A stretch of DNA of 64,000 bases, from assembly GCF_014925405.1 (NCBI RefSeq), contig NZ_AQHJ01000027.1, positions 310,001 through 374,000 of the forward strand, read 5' to 3'. Numbering within the stretch: the stretch's first letter is position 1; each line of letters begins with the position of its first letter. The position numbers were made by a program, and so were the translations under genes. The stretch comes from Pseudoalteromonas ulvae UL12. GTDB taxonomy: Bacteria > Pseudomonadota > Gammaproteobacteria > Enterobacterales > Alteromonadaceae. Positions 7,621 to 16,583 of the stretch are shown here, in pieces. The notes beneath the pieces were generated by a model. It saw only the letters and a list, made by a program, of their open reading frames with translations, was not told the origin of the DNA and did no database searches.

Positions 7621-9485
7621 TGGACTTTGAATTTATCCGACCACAGTTACTGTGGCTTTTATTGCTGTTAATCCCCTTAGCTATCAGCATTTATCTGCGC
7701 CAACATCGAGTGAATCACAAGCAACCACTCATTGCCGCGCACTTAGCCCAGTTTGTTTTGACCTCTGGTGCACAACAGCAACGTCAATCACCCTGGTTAT
7801 CGCTGTTGTTTGTGACTCTGGCCATCATAGCCGCAGCAGGACCAAGCTGGGAAAAGCAAGCCGTGCCAATCTATCAGGCTAAACAAGCCCGTGTATTGGT
7901 GATGGACATGTCATTATCTATGTTTAGCGCCGATATCAAACCTAATCGATTAAGCCAAGCGCGTTTTAAAGCCCTCGATATGGTTGAGCTATTTAATGAA
8001 GGCGAAACCGCACTTGTTGCCTACGCCGAAAACGCTTTTACTGTGTCGCCACTCACTACTGATGCGCAGACATTAGCTAATTTAATTCCAAGCTTAAGCC
8101 CTGAAATTATGCCAGGAAAAGGGTCTAATGTGATGGCAGGGTTAACCACAGCCAGTGAATTACTCACTCAAGCGGGTTATTTAAATGGTGATATCATCCT
8201 CGTGACCGATGGCATTGATAACGATGATTTATCATCAGTCCAAGAGTTTGCAAAAGGCACCGGCTACACATTGAGTATTTATGCGGTCGCGACTGAGCAA
8301 GGGGCACCAATCGAATTGCCAGAAGGCGGGTTTTTAAAAGATAGCTATGGTCAAATCGTGGTACCTAAGGCGCAATTTGCTTCAATGCGCGGTATCACCA
8401 AACGAAGCGGAGGCCATTTTTCTGCGTATACTGCCAGTAATGCTGATATTTCAGTTTTCGCCCAAGCGGACAACAACGCTGAGATCGGTGAAACAGACCA
8501 ACAACATACACTTTCTCGTCTCGATGGCGGTGTCTATCTAATGCTGCTATTGGTGCCTTTAGCATTTTTATTAATTAAACAAAACCAGCTGTTGATTGGC
8601 TTGTGTGCATTATTAATTTTACCCACAGAGCAAGCCTATGCTGTTGAATGGTCATCTTTATGGAAAAATAACGATCAGCGCGCCCTAAGTGCCTATCAAC
8701 AAGGGGATTTTAAACAAGCGCAAGATGCCAACACCCCAAATCTCAAAGGCTCAGCTTTTTATCAACAAGGCCAGTATGAGCAAGCGTTGACACAGTTTAG
8801 CCAAGATGATTCAGCAAATGGTTTATATAACCAAGGCAATGCCTTAGCAAAATTGGGCAAACTTCCCGAAGCAATTGAGAAGTATGAGCAAGCATTAACA
8901 CTCGATCCCGACCTTGCTGCCGCTCAAAAAAATAAAGAGATAATCGAACAATTATTGCAACAACAGCAAGACAATCAATCCGAGCAACAAAACCAAAATA
9001 ATGAGCAACAAGACGCTGACCAACAACAATCGGATCAACAGCAACAGTCTGATCAACAAAACGCTGACCAATCGAATTCAGACTCGTCAGATAATCAACA
9101 AGGCCAACAATCTGAGTCAGATCAGCAAAGTAAGAATGCAGATCAACAAAATAAACCAGAAATGTCAGCCGACCCTCAACAACAGCAAGAGCAACAAGCC
9201 GCCGCTGACGAGCAAAAAAGTGCAGACTCAAAACAAGAAGAGCAACAACAAGCTGTAGCGCCAAGCGAGCCACACACAGCTCAAGAAGGCGAGGAACAAA
9301 CTCAGCAAGCGGCAGTTTCCGCTGAGCCTTTAACTGCTGAAGAACGTGAAAAAGCACAACAATTAAATCAGCTACTTAGAAAAGTGCCTGATGATCCTGC
9401 CATCTTATTACGCAACAAAATGCGACTTGAATATCAAAATCGTGGCCGTAACACTAGCCCACAAGGAGTTAAAAAATCATGGTAA
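7620..9485 (+). CDS. batB: BatB/BatC-like VWA protein with TPR and Gln-rich tail
   Basis: 621-residue membrane protein that joins a BatB-like VWA half to a BatC-like tetratricopeptide part. Helices at 9-26 and 60-75 precede the VWA domain, whose MIDAS motif is DMSLS (96-100) with VTDGIDN later; another helix lies at about 304-320. TPR-type repeats follow (about 365-440, including NQGNALAKLGKLPEAIEKYEQ). Residues about 443-567 are an extreme low-complexity stretch of Gln, Ser, Asp, Asn and Glu, and a basic conserved C-terminus (LLRKVPDDP) follows. VWA-TPR fusion is usual for this family in Vibrio and Shewanella; the length of the Gln tract is notable. Its start overlaps the batA stop by one base. 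Confidence 0.88.
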   Translation: MDFEFIRPQLLWLLLLLIPLAISIYLRQHRVNHKQPLIAAHLAQFVLTSGAQQQRQSPWLSLLFVTLAIIAAAGPSWEKQAVPIYQAKQARVLVMDMSLSMFSADIKPNRLSQARFKALDMVELFNEGETALVAYAENAFTVSPLTTDAQTLANLIPSLSPEIMPGKGSNVMAGLTTASELLTQAGYLNGDIILVTDGIDNDDLSSVQEFAKGTGYTLSIYAVATEQGAPIELPEGGFLKDSYGQIVVPKAQFASMRGITKRSGGHFSAYTASNADISVFAQADNNAEIGETDQQHTLSRLDGGVYLMLLLVPLAFLLIKQNQLLIGLCALLILPTEQAYAVEWSSLWKNNDQRALSAYQQGDFKQAQDANTPNLKGSAFYQQGQYEQALTQFSQDDSANGLYNQGNALAKLGKLPEAIEKYEQALTLDPDLAAAQKNKEIIEQLLQQQQDNQSEQQNQNNEQQDADQQQSDQQQQSDQQNADQSNSDSSDNQQGQQSESDQQSKNADQQNKPEMSADPQQQQEQQAAADEQKSADSKQEEQQQAVAPSEPHTAQEGEEQTQQAAVSAEPLTAEEREKAQQLNQLLRKVPDDPAILLRNKMRLEYQNRGRNTSPQGVKKSW

Positions 9486-11104
9486 TGCGTTGTATTTTAT
9501 TACTGATTATTATCTGCAGCCCAAGTGTATTTGCCCTCACTAAACTTGAAGCCTCTGTGAATAAAAACCCAGTCTTGCAAGGTGAGTATTTCGTTTTAAC
9601 GATTCAGGCAGATGATAACGTGCAAGGTGCACAACCTGATACATCAGTTTTATTAAAAGATTTTGTTGTTGGCCCAACGAGTGTCAGTAGCCACACCAGT
9701 ATTATAAATGGCAGCATCTCAAAGAAAACCACGTGGCAAGTGGAATTGATGTCACGTAAAAGTGGGCAATTTGCCATTCCTGCTTTTGAGATCAATGGCG
9801 TTAAATCGCAGCCTTACACCTTAACGGTGGTCAAACAAGATCTCGACCAGCAAAGCGATGATATTTTTATTAAAACCAGCATGACTCCTAATAGTCTTTA
9901 TGTGCAACAAGCTGGGGTTTACAACGTTAAGCTGTATTTAGCCAAAGAGCTCAGGGATGGCCAATTAAGCGCGCCAATCATGGATAATGCGCAAATCTCG
10001 CAGCTCGGTAAACAAATTGAAAGCACTGAAATTATCAACGGTAAGCGCTATTTAGTGGTGAGCCGTGATTACTTAGTGCAACCACAAAAAAGCGGCGACT
10101 TTACCATTACCGCCCCATCATTTAATGGCCGAATACAAGAAAATTACCGCGCAATTGCTGCCTCTGCAGTCACAGAAGATACACTGTTAACGGTTAAATC
10201 GATTCCAGCCAATTATCAAGGCGATTGGTTACCGAGTGAAATGGTCTCATTGCATGAGCAATGGCAGCCTGAAGATACGCAAGTCGAAGTGGGCACCCCA
10301 CTTACTCGCACAATTACTTTAACTGCATTAGGGATCACCAAAGAGCAACTACCTGAAATCACGCTTCCAGAGATTGCCGGGATCCGCACCTATCCCGACC
10401 AAGCTGAAAACAATCACAATGTGCGCGATGGTCGCGTGATTTCTCAGCGTGTTGAATCTATCGCATTATTACCTCAAAAGCCCGGAACCTACCAGCTTCC
10501 TGAGGTCAAAATTCCATGGTTTAATACTGTACTTAACCGTATAGAGTATGCAACGTTACCGAGTCGCACGTTAACCGTCGTTGCCTCGAGCAGCAGCCCA
10601 AGTGCATCCGTGCCTAACATCTCGCCTGAACAACCAGAAGTTCAACGCCCACAAAATAACACCATCACGGCTGAAGTATCCTCACTACAATGGGGGTTAA
10701 TTGCCAGTGGCTACTTACTTTGGCTTATCACTTTGCTGCTGTGGTGGTTACAGCGTAATAAACGCCCGCAAGTAATTAAAACAGCAGTTCAAACGGACTC
10801 ACAACTCAGCGATAAAGACGTGTTAGCACAACTGGCAACAGCGGTAAAATCAAACGATAATCGTGCATTTTATCAGCACACTTTAGCGCTCGCTAAGCTA
10901 CGCTGTAACAATCAGTCAGCGTCATTAGATGACTTAGCCGCTCTGTACGGTAACCCTTCTTTGGCAGCACAACTCAATCAGTTGCAAGCAAGCTTATATG
11001 GAAATCAACAAGCAAACGTCGACTTAGCATCAATATTGGACACGCTTAAGTTAACTCCTTCAGCCCAACAATTACACGCATCTGCACTCAAACCTTTGTA
11101 CTAA
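9479..11104 (+). CDS. batD: BatD-like periplasmic protein
   Basis: 541-residue BatD/oxygen-tolerance family protein. It has a signal peptide (hydrophobic run LLLIIICSPSVFA, cleavage probably after residue 19), a long beta-rich periplasmic region and a transmembrane helix near 402-422 (LLWLITLLLWWL). A helical cytoplasmic tail of about 115 residues follows. The AAGGAG ribosome site lies ten bases before the ATG at 9479; a second ATG two codons later is also possible. It overlaps batB by seven bases and is the last gene of the moxR-bat operon. It is thought to scaffold the VWA proteins in the envelope; the function in this organism is inferred. Confidence 0.85.
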   Translation: MVMRCILLLIIICSPSVFALTKLEASVNKNPVLQGEYFVLTIQADDNVQGAQPDTSVLLKDFVVGPTSVSSHTSIINGSISKKTTWQVELMSRKSGQFAIPAFEINGVKSQPYTLTVVKQDLDQQSDDIFIKTSMTPNSLYVQQAGVYNVKLYLAKELRDGQLSAPIMDNAQISQLGKQIESTEIINGKRYLVVSRDYLVQPQKSGDFTITAPSFNGRIQENYRAIAASAVTEDTLLTVKSIPANYQGDWLPSEMVSLHEQWQPEDTQVEVGTPLTRTITLTALGITKEQLPEITLPEIAGIRTYPDQAENNHNVRDGRVISQRVESIALLPQKPGTYQLPEVKIPWFNTVLNRIEYATLPSRTLTVVASSSSPSASVPNISPEQPEVQRPQNNTITAEVSSLQWGLIASGYLLWLITLLLWWLQRNKRPQVIKTAVQTDSQLSDKDVLAQLATAVKSNDNRAFYQHTLALAKLRCNNQSASLDDLAALYGNPSLAAQLNQLQASLYGNQQANVDLASILDTLKLTPSAQQLHASALKPLY

Positions 11105-11193
11105 TTGCGTTTTCATTTATTGTACTGAGCTTGGCTTGCGCCTCGCTTGGTGCAATACTAGGCCTTATCAGAGCAAGAAGAAAAAATTCCCCT

Positions 11194-11748
11194 ATGTTTG
11201 GAAAGAAAAATTCCGATCGTCAGGTCTTAATTGATATGGCACACAAACACAAACGATACGAAGCACTTGTGCAGGTTTATCATAAAGAACTATATCGATT
11301 TGCTTATTGGTTATGCCAAGATCACAGTGTGGCTGATGATTTGGTGCAAGAAACCTTTTTGCGAGCTTGGAAATCACTGGATGCATTGCTTGATCAACAA
11401 GCAGCAAAGTCTTGGTTACTCACCATTTTAAGACGAGAGAATGCACGTCGCTTCGAGCGAAAGCAATTCGATTATTCAGATGTAGACCAAGATCACCTGA
11501 TGGATGAGCAGAGTTTCAGTCTTGAGCAAAATATGGAACAAACAATGATCCAGCGTCAAATTATGGCTCTGCCAGAAGATTATCGAGAGCCTCTTTTATT
11601 GCAAATTGTAATGGGATGCTCTGGGGATGAAATTGCGACCATATTAGATTTGAACAAAAATACTGTTATGACGCGCCTGTTTAGAGCACGAAACCAGCTC
11701 AAAGACGCGCTATCAACTTCAACACACCACCATAGAGGGGTTCAGTAA
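11194..11748 (+). CDS. ECF-type RNA polymerase sigma factor
   Basis: 184-residue extracytoplasmic-function sigma factor. Region 2 is seen in HKELYRFAYWLCQD and VADDLVQETFLRAWKSLD. Region 4 is LPEDYREPLLLQIVMGCSGDE followed by the helix-turn-helix IATILDLNKNTVMTRLFRAR (split across about 125-170). The open frame starts with a TTG at 11131, but that segment is unlike any sigma factor; ATG 11194 (MFGKKNS) gives the family length. The ribosome site is weak. It follows batD by 89 bases on the same strand, and the putative anti-sigma factor starts two bases after its stop. Its regulon cannot be told from the window. Confidence 0.9.
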   Translation: MFGKKNSDRQVLIDMAHKHKRYEALVQVYHKELYRFAYWLCQDHSVADDLVQETFLRAWKSLDALLDQQAAKSWLLTILRRENARRFERKQFDYSDVDQDHLMDEQSFSLEQNMEQTMIQRQIMALPEDYREPLLLQIVMGCSGDEIATILDLNKNTVMTRLFRARNQLKDALSTSTHHHRGVQ

Positions 11749-11750
11749 CA

Positions 11751-12458
11751 ATGGATGAATTAGAATTTCGCCGCCGCCTTTATGCACAGCCAAGCGAAGT
11801 CAGCGATGAACTGCACGAATTTGCAAATAATGACGCTGAACGGCAACAGTTTTTAAATGATATTCAACAACTTGATGCCCAGTTGCATGATGCGCTGAGT
11901 ATTGAAGTGCCCGATAATTTAGCGGATAAAATCCTGCTTAATCAACGGTTAAACGAACACAAACAATATAAGCGTCGTGGACGAGTACATTTAGCGATAG
12001 CCGCTTCGGTTGCATTTGCTTTTGGCATAATATTTAACCTTTATAATCCAGCCGCACCGCTTAATTTAGAACAACATGCTTTAGATCATGTCTATCATGA
12101 GCTTGCGTCCCTAACGAATACTGATCAACAGTTTCCCATTGAGCAGGTCAATGCAAAGTTAGCTTCATTTGGCGGCCAATTGACGAATGTCCCTGGCGAT
12201 GTAAGTTATTTAACCTTTTGTAATTTTAAAAGCCAAAAGAGCTTGCACATGGTTCTGAACACGCAAAGCGGTCCGGTGACACTCTTTATTATACCCGCTA
12301 ATAATCAGCGTGAATCCTCTTCGCAATTCGCTGATCAGCGCTTTAATGGATCGATTTACCAATCCGCTTCTGCAACCATCATTATGTTGGGCGAAAATAA
12401 TACCCAGTTACAGCCTCTGCAAAATCAAATTAAAGATAATTTAATTTGGCAAATTTAA
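11751..12458 (+). CDS. DUF3379 protein, putative anti-sigma factor
   Basis: 235-residue DUF3379 protein. It has a cytoplasmic N-terminal part of about 75 residues rich in charged residues, one transmembrane helix (HLAIAASVAFAFGIIFNLY, about 78-97), and a periplasmic C-terminal part. This is the topology of a membrane anti-sigma factor, and the gene is directly downstream of the ECF sigma gene (two-base gap). No zinc-binding HXXXCXXC motif of the ZAS class is present, so binding must differ. The anti-sigma role is inferred from operon position and topology. A perfect hairpin follows the stop codon. Confidence 0.75.
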   Translation: MDELEFRRRLYAQPSEVSDELHEFANNDAERQQFLNDIQQLDAQLHDALSIEVPDNLADKILLNQRLNEHKQYKRRGRVHLAIAASVAFAFGIIFNLYNPAAPLNLEQHALDHVYHELASLTNTDQQFPIEQVNAKLASFGGQLTNVPGDVSYLTFCNFKSQKSLHMVLNTQSGPVTLFIIPANNQRESSSQFADQRFNGSIYQSASATIIMLGENNTQLQPLQNQIKDNLIWQI

Positions 12459-12463
12459 TCCCT

Positions 12464-12494
12464 GCGTCGTTTATCTACACTGGATAAACGACGC
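12464..12494. terminator. Hairpin after the sigma/anti-sigma operon
   Basis: Perfect 12-base stem (GCGTCGTTTATC, 12464-12475, pairing with 12483-12494) with a seven-base loop, five bases after the DUF3379 stop. The sequence that follows is AT-rich but lacks a clean T run, so it may be a weak terminator or an mRNA 3-prime stabiliser. Confidence 0.6.
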
Positions 12495-12636
12495 TAAAAT
12501 TTACATTAAATTTATTAACTTTTTAACCCAATTTAACGTTTAAAAAACAATAAGATAATTCCTCCACTTCTGATTGACTTCACTTTTTGAGTCCCTACAA
12601 TCCCTCTTGAATTTATTACTTTATATAGGCTCAAAC

Positions 12637-13494
12637 ATGAAGAAGTTATGTGTCATCTTTACCCTGTTTGCTGTGTTGTTTACTGCATCATTTGATGTAG
12701 ATGCACGCAAAAAATTTGGCTCTAAGTCAAAAGGCAAAACTCAACAGACATCGCAGCAAAAACAACAAGCAGATCAACCGAATAACTCAACTCAAGCTCC
12801 AACCACTGCAGCTAAAAGCTCAAATAAAAAAGGCATTATGGGTGGAATTCTGGGTGGATTACTAATGGGTGGCTTAATTGCTGCCATGTTAGGCGGTGAC
12901 TTTGAAGGTTTACAAATTATGGACATGTTAATGATGGCATTGATTGCCTTCATTATTTTCAAAGTCATTAAAGCAGTAATGGCTAAAAATGCCGTTAATG
13001 GAACTGCCACAGCAGGAGGGCCGCCAATTACGCCGACTGAAACGGCTCAATATCGTCAAAGTCCAGCTTCGTCATCAAGCAATGGATTTAGCGCAACTCA
13101 AAATGAAGTCCCTTTTAATCTCCCTGCTAACTTCGATCTAAACGGGTTTTTACAAGGCGCACGTGATCATTACCATACGCTACAAAAAGCGTGGAATGAA
13201 AATGACTTATCGACCATTGAAGAATACGTGAGTCCTGCACTCTTTACTGAATTAAAAGCAGAACGTGCAGAAGTCGTTGATGTGGCAACTGAAGTGATGT
13301 TTATTGACGCAGAATTGGCTCGTGCAGATAGCTCGCCAATCCAGTGGGAGATCAGCGTTCGCTTTAAAGGTAAGTACCGAGATTTAGCTGACAAGCAAGA
13401 AGAAGCTATCAATGAAATATGGCACTTAGAGCGCGATATGCGCCAAGCTAACGCACCTTGGTTGATTGTCGGTATCGAAGATCAAGCCTCTTAG
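12637..13494 (+). CDS. Tim44-like domain membrane protein
   Basis: 285-residue protein with an N-terminal signal or anchor (KLCVIFTLFAVLFTASF), a Lys/Gln/Ser-rich linker, a Gly/Met-rich hydrophobic segment (about 64-85) and a second helix (about 92-111). The soluble C-terminal domain (about 165-285) has the Tim44-like pattern (FLQGARDHYHTLQKAWNEND, then YVSPALFTEL). Bacterial Tim44-like proteins have been linked to membrane or lipid-associated functions, but the role is unsettled. The frame opens at a TTG 21 codons earlier; ATG 12637 (MKKLC) gives a proper signal sequence and has AGG upstream. It is a single gene ended by a strong bidirectional terminator. Confidence 0.85.
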   Translation: MKKLCVIFTLFAVLFTASFDVDARKKFGSKSKGKTQQTSQQKQQADQPNNSTQAPTTAAKSSNKKGIMGGILGGLLMGGLIAAMLGGDFEGLQIMDMLMMALIAFIIFKVIKAVMAKNAVNGTATAGGPPITPTETAQYRQSPASSSSNGFSATQNEVPFNLPANFDLNGFLQGARDHYHTLQKAWNENDLSTIEEYVSPALFTELKAERAEVVDVATEVMFIDAELARADSSPIQWEISVRFKGKYRDLADKQEEAINEIWHLERDMRQANAPWLIVGIEDQAS

Positions 13495-13503
13495 TAGAAA
13501 ACA

Positions 13504-13530
13504 AAAAAGCCTGCACGATGCAGGCTTTTT
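13504..13530. terminator. Bidirectional terminator between tim44-like gene and putP
   Basis: AAAAAGCCTGCA (13504-13515) and TGCAGGCTTTTT (13519-13530) form a 12-base stem with a CGA loop, and T runs in both orientations. It lies between convergent genes and should serve both. Confidence 0.93.
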
Positions 13531-13544
13531 GTTAGATATGATTG

Positions 13545-15032
13545 TTACTGATGATGAGTCAGCATCGCATCAAATTGTTCTTCAACCACAGGATCGTTAA
13601 TCGTGGTCAGTTTACTCACCGCCACTATCGCAATTGTCGATAAGATAAATCCAGGCACAATCTCGTACATCCATGCACTCAATGTTTGTCCATCAACAGT
13701 CAATGGCGCATAGATCCAAATTAAAACTGTTGAAGCTCCAACTAACATTCCTGCTAAAGCGCCCCACGCGGTCATTTTACGCCAATACAAGCTTAAAATA
13801 ACCAAAGGACCAAATGCAGCACCAAAGCCCGCCCATGCATTGCTAACAAGGCTTAAAATAGAACTATTACGATCATACGCCAAAGCAATCGCCACTAAAG
13901 CTACAATCACAACCGAAATACGTCCAACGGTGACTTGCTCTTTATCCGAAGCATTTGCATTTAAAAATATTTTATAAAAATCTTCGGTTAGTGAGCTTGA
14001 TGTCACGAGCAACTGCGATGAAATTGTACTCATAATAGCGGCGAGAATTGCAGCAAGCAGGAAGCCTGCGATCAATGGATGGAATAATAATTGTGATAAC
14101 ACAATAAAGATGGTTTCAGGATCATCTAATGTCATCCCCGTTTTTGCTACATAAGCAATCCCAACAAAACCAGTCCCTACAGCACCAATGATCGAGACTG
14201 TCATCCAACCCATGCCGATATTTCTCGCTGTTGGAATATCTTTCACTGAGCGAATCGCCATAAAACGCACAATAATATGAGGCTGACCAAAATACCCTAA
14301 CCCCCAAGCCATCGCGGATACAATCCCTACCAACGTAGTACCACTGACAATGTTTAATAAATCAGGATTAATCGCTTGGACGCTATTGACGATTTCAGTT
14401 GTGCCACCGACTTCAGAAATAGCCACAATAGGCACTAATATCAAGGCTACAAACATAATACAGCCTTGCACAAAGTCAGTCAGACTCACAGCTAAAAAAC
14501 CACCAAACAAGGTATAAATGACCACTACGCCGGCTGTCACATACAAGCCAATCTCATAACTAAGCCCAAACGAAGACTCAAAAAGCTTTCCGCCTGCCAC
14601 CACGCCTGATGAAGTATAAAGAGTGAAGAAAACAATAATAACTAAAGATGAAACCAAGCGCAGCATATGTGAGCGGTCAGCAAAACGATTTTCAAAAAAA
14701 TCAGGCAAAGTGATTGAATCATTGGCAACCTCAGTAAAGGTTCGTAAACGTGGTGCAACAACTAAATAATTCAATAACGCACCAATCACTAAACCTACAG
14801 CAATCCAAGTACTACTTAAGCCACTAATGTACATAGCGCCTGGCAACCCCATTAGCATCCAACCACTCATATCAGATGCACCTGCCGACAGTGCTGTCAC
14901 ACTTGGGCTCAGGCCCCTGCCACCGAGCATATAACCAGAAACATCACTGGTAGACTTGCGGTACGCATAAAAACCGATACCTAACATCACGATAAAATAT
15001 ATCGCTAAAGAAATGAATGTGCCTATCGCCAC
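13545..15032 (-). CDS. putP: PutP, sodium/proline symporter
   Basis: 495-residue inner-membrane transporter of the sodium:solute symporter family with about 13 hydrophobic segments. The N-terminus (about residues 25-70) has the family motif YMLGGRGLSPSVTALSAGAS followed by DMSGWMLMGLPGA, typical of PutP. A WGLGYFGQPHIIVRFMAIR loop (about 243-261), also PutP-like, supports proline as substrate. It imports proline with Na+ for nutrition or osmoprotection, in keeping with a marine lifestyle. No putA is adjacent. The gene ends at the bidirectional terminator and is read divergently from the EAL-HDOD gene; a palindrome lies in its upstream region. Confidence 0.94.
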   Translation of the reverse strand: MAIGTFISLAIYFIVMLGIGFYAYRKSTSDVSGYMLGGRGLSPSVTALSAGASDMSGWMLMGLPGAMYISGLSSTWIAVGLVIGALLNYLVVAPRLRTFTEVANDSITLPDFFENRFADRSHMLRLVSSLVIIVFFTLYTSSGVVAGGKLFESSFGLSYEIGLYVTAGVVVIYTLFGGFLAVSLTDFVQGCIMFVALILVPIVAISEVGGTTEIVNSVQAINPDLLNIVSGTTLVGIVSAMAWGLGYFGQPHIIVRFMAIRSVKDIPTARNIGMGWMTVSIIGAVGTGFVGIAYVAKTGMTLDDPETIFIVLSQLLFHPLIAGFLLAAILAAIMSTISSQLLVTSSSLTEDFYKIFLNANASDKEQVTVGRISVVIVALVAIALAYDRNSSILSLVSNAWAGFGAAFGPLVILSLYWRKMTAWGALAGMLVGASTVLIWIYAPLTVDGQTLSAWMYEIVPGFILSTIAIVAVSKLTTINDPVVEEQFDAMLTHHQ

Positions 15033-15098
15033 TCTAACCCCCTAAATGTTGTTATTGTTATTCCACTTACACTCAATTCGAACTCGACTAAAATATAA

Positions 15099-15113
15099 GG
15101 TGAAAATATCACC
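15099..15113. promoter_or_regulatory. Short palindrome upstream of putP
   Basis: GGTGA-N5-TCACC inverted repeat in the 279-base gap between putP and the EAL-HDOD gene, 67 bases upstream of the putP start and next to an AT-rich TTATATTTTA that could be a -10 region on the minus strand. It may be an operator; the binding protein is not known. Confidence 0.3.
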
Positions 15114-15267
15114 ATGATTTCAGACAAAAAAGGTACGCAGATTGAATCACAGACACTAATATAACATGAGAGGCAAAAAAATGACTGAAAGTGAACAATA
15201 ACCCCCCAAAAGAATGAGATTGTATAAAATAGTTAATGAAAAATGCCTGCGCATATTTTATATTACC

Positions 15268-15284
15268 TATTCTAAATAAGAATA
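15268..15284. promoter_or_regulatory. Inverted repeat before the EAL-HDOD gene
   Basis: TATTCT-AAATA-AGAATA, a perfect six-base inverted repeat 28 bases upstream of the start codon, in an AT-rich stretch that also has -10-like elements. It may be an operator or part of the promoter. Little more can be said from sequence. Confidence 0.25.
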
Positions 15285-15311
15285 AATCAATAGGAAAAAG
15301 GTCCAAAGCTT

Positions 15312-16532
15312 ATGTATTTTTATGCAGCTAGACAGCCGATACTCGACAACGAAAAAAATTTATATGCGTATGAATTACTATTTCGAGATGGTCTAGACAA
15401 CGTTTTTCCGGATGTTGATGGTCATGAAGCAACCACAAAACTGATTGCCGGCAGTCAGTTTGAATTTGGTTTAGAAGACATGACAGCGAATAAGCCCGCT
15501 TTTATTAACTTCACCCTTGAAACACTGCTCAAAGGGTATGCCACTATGTGTGATCCTGAGCAGGTTGTAGTCGAAATCCTCGAAACAGTTCAACCCGGAA
15601 AACGCTTATTAGCGATCGTCAAAGACTTAAAAGAAAAAGGCTATACCATCGCCTTAGATGACTACATCCATAATCCAGTATGGCGTCATTTTTATCCCTA
15701 TGTCGATATTATCAAAATTGATTTCCAAGTTCTGAGTGCAGACGAGATTAAAAAAATCCAATCCGACACCAAGGAGTTTCCTCACATCCAATTTTTAGCA
15801 GAAAAAGTCGAAACTCATGAGCAATTTGAAACAGCGCAAACATTAGGTTTCAGCTACTTCCAAGGCTATTTTTTCTCTAAACCAGAGGTGATTCAAAGTA
15901 AATCGTTAGCGCCATCGGAAATGACTCTTGCTGAACTGCTCTATGAAACATCCAGTGCAGAAATCAACCTTAAGAAAATCACTGAAGTCTTTGAGCGTGA
16001 TGTTAATTTGTCATACAAACTGCTGCGCTATACAAACTCAGCAGCATTTAAACGCCGTGCAGAAATCAGCACTATCAAACAGGCGTTAGTTGTTCTGGGC
16101 GCTGAAGAATTGAAAAAGTTTTTATCTGTCTTATTTGCTGCGCAAGTTTCATCCAATAAGCCAATTGAATTAATGAGCCTATCATTAACCCGTGCTCGGT
16201 TTGCTGAGTTAATCGCACAAAGTCATGGGCAAATGAAAGATACCGCGATGGCATTTTTAGCCGGTATGTTATCTCTTATTGACGCGATTTTAGATGAAAC
16301 AATGGAAAACGCTCTCGCAAAGCTCCCCCTCTCTAACGAAATTAAAGATGCCTTACTGAAAGATGAAGGCGTGTTGGCAGAATATCTTCAGCTTGTGAAG
16401 CACTACGAGAAAGCAAATTGGGAATCAGCCAATACGATCATTGAACAGCTGAAGCTTAACCCAAAAGAAGTGCCTGATGCATACCATGACGCGGTACAGT
16501 GGGCAAATACACAGCTAGCCGCAATTTCTTAA
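15312..16532 (+). CDS. EAL-HDOD signalling protein (YuxH/CdgJ type)
   Basis: 406-residue cytoplasmic protein with an N-terminal EAL domain (1 to about 200, opening YAARQPILDNEKNLYAYELL) and a C-terminal HDOD domain (about 210-380). This layout matches the YuxH family, including Vibrio CdgJ, which affects motility. The EAL core is degenerate: the EAL triplet reads EILET, and the DDFGTG loop is DDYIHN, so catalytic loop 6 is lost, although LAEKVET and YFQG keep a Glu and Gln. It probably binds rather than degrades c-di-GMP, or has lost both activities. AGGAAAAAGG lies upstream of the ATG. A strong terminator follows. Confidence 0.88.
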   Translation: MYFYAARQPILDNEKNLYAYELLFRDGLDNVFPDVDGHEATTKLIAGSQFEFGLEDMTANKPAFINFTLETLLKGYATMCDPEQVVVEILETVQPGKRLLAIVKDLKEKGYTIALDDYIHNPVWRHFYPYVDIIKIDFQVLSADEIKKIQSDTKEFPHIQFLAEKVETHEQFETAQTLGFSYFQGYFFSKPEVIQSKSLAPSEMTLAELLYETSSAEINLKKITEVFERDVNLSYKLLRYTNSAAFKRRAEISTIKQALVVLGAEELKKFLSVLFAAQVSSNKPIELMSLSLTRARFAELIAQSHGQMKDTAMAFLAGMLSLIDAILDETMENALAKLPLSNEIKDALLKDEGVLAEYLQLVKHYEKANWESANTIIEQLKLNPKEVPDAYHDAVQWANTQLAAIS

Positions 16533-16551
16533 TTAAAAGATTTTAACCATA

Positions 16552-16582
16552 AAAAAAGCCGATGAATGTCATCGGCTTTTTT
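16552..16582. terminator. Bidirectional terminator between EAL-HDOD gene and mlaA
   Basis: AAAAAAGCCGATGA (16552-16565) and TCATCGGCTTTTTT (16569-16582) form a 14-base stem with an ATG loop, and have A and T runs on both sides. It ends one base before the mlaA stop codon and serves both convergent units. Confidence 0.93.
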
Positions 16583-16583
16583 A

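Noticed and set aside
9001..9320. CRISPR-like or satellite repeat in the CAACAA-rich stretch
   Set aside because: The repetition is codon-level low complexity inside batB, with no constant spacer or repeat unit.
8797..9357. 186-codon minus-strand frame opposite the Gln-rich batB tract
   Set aside because: Produced by the repeated CAA/CAG codons read in reverse; Leu/Val-rich with no signal or family pattern.
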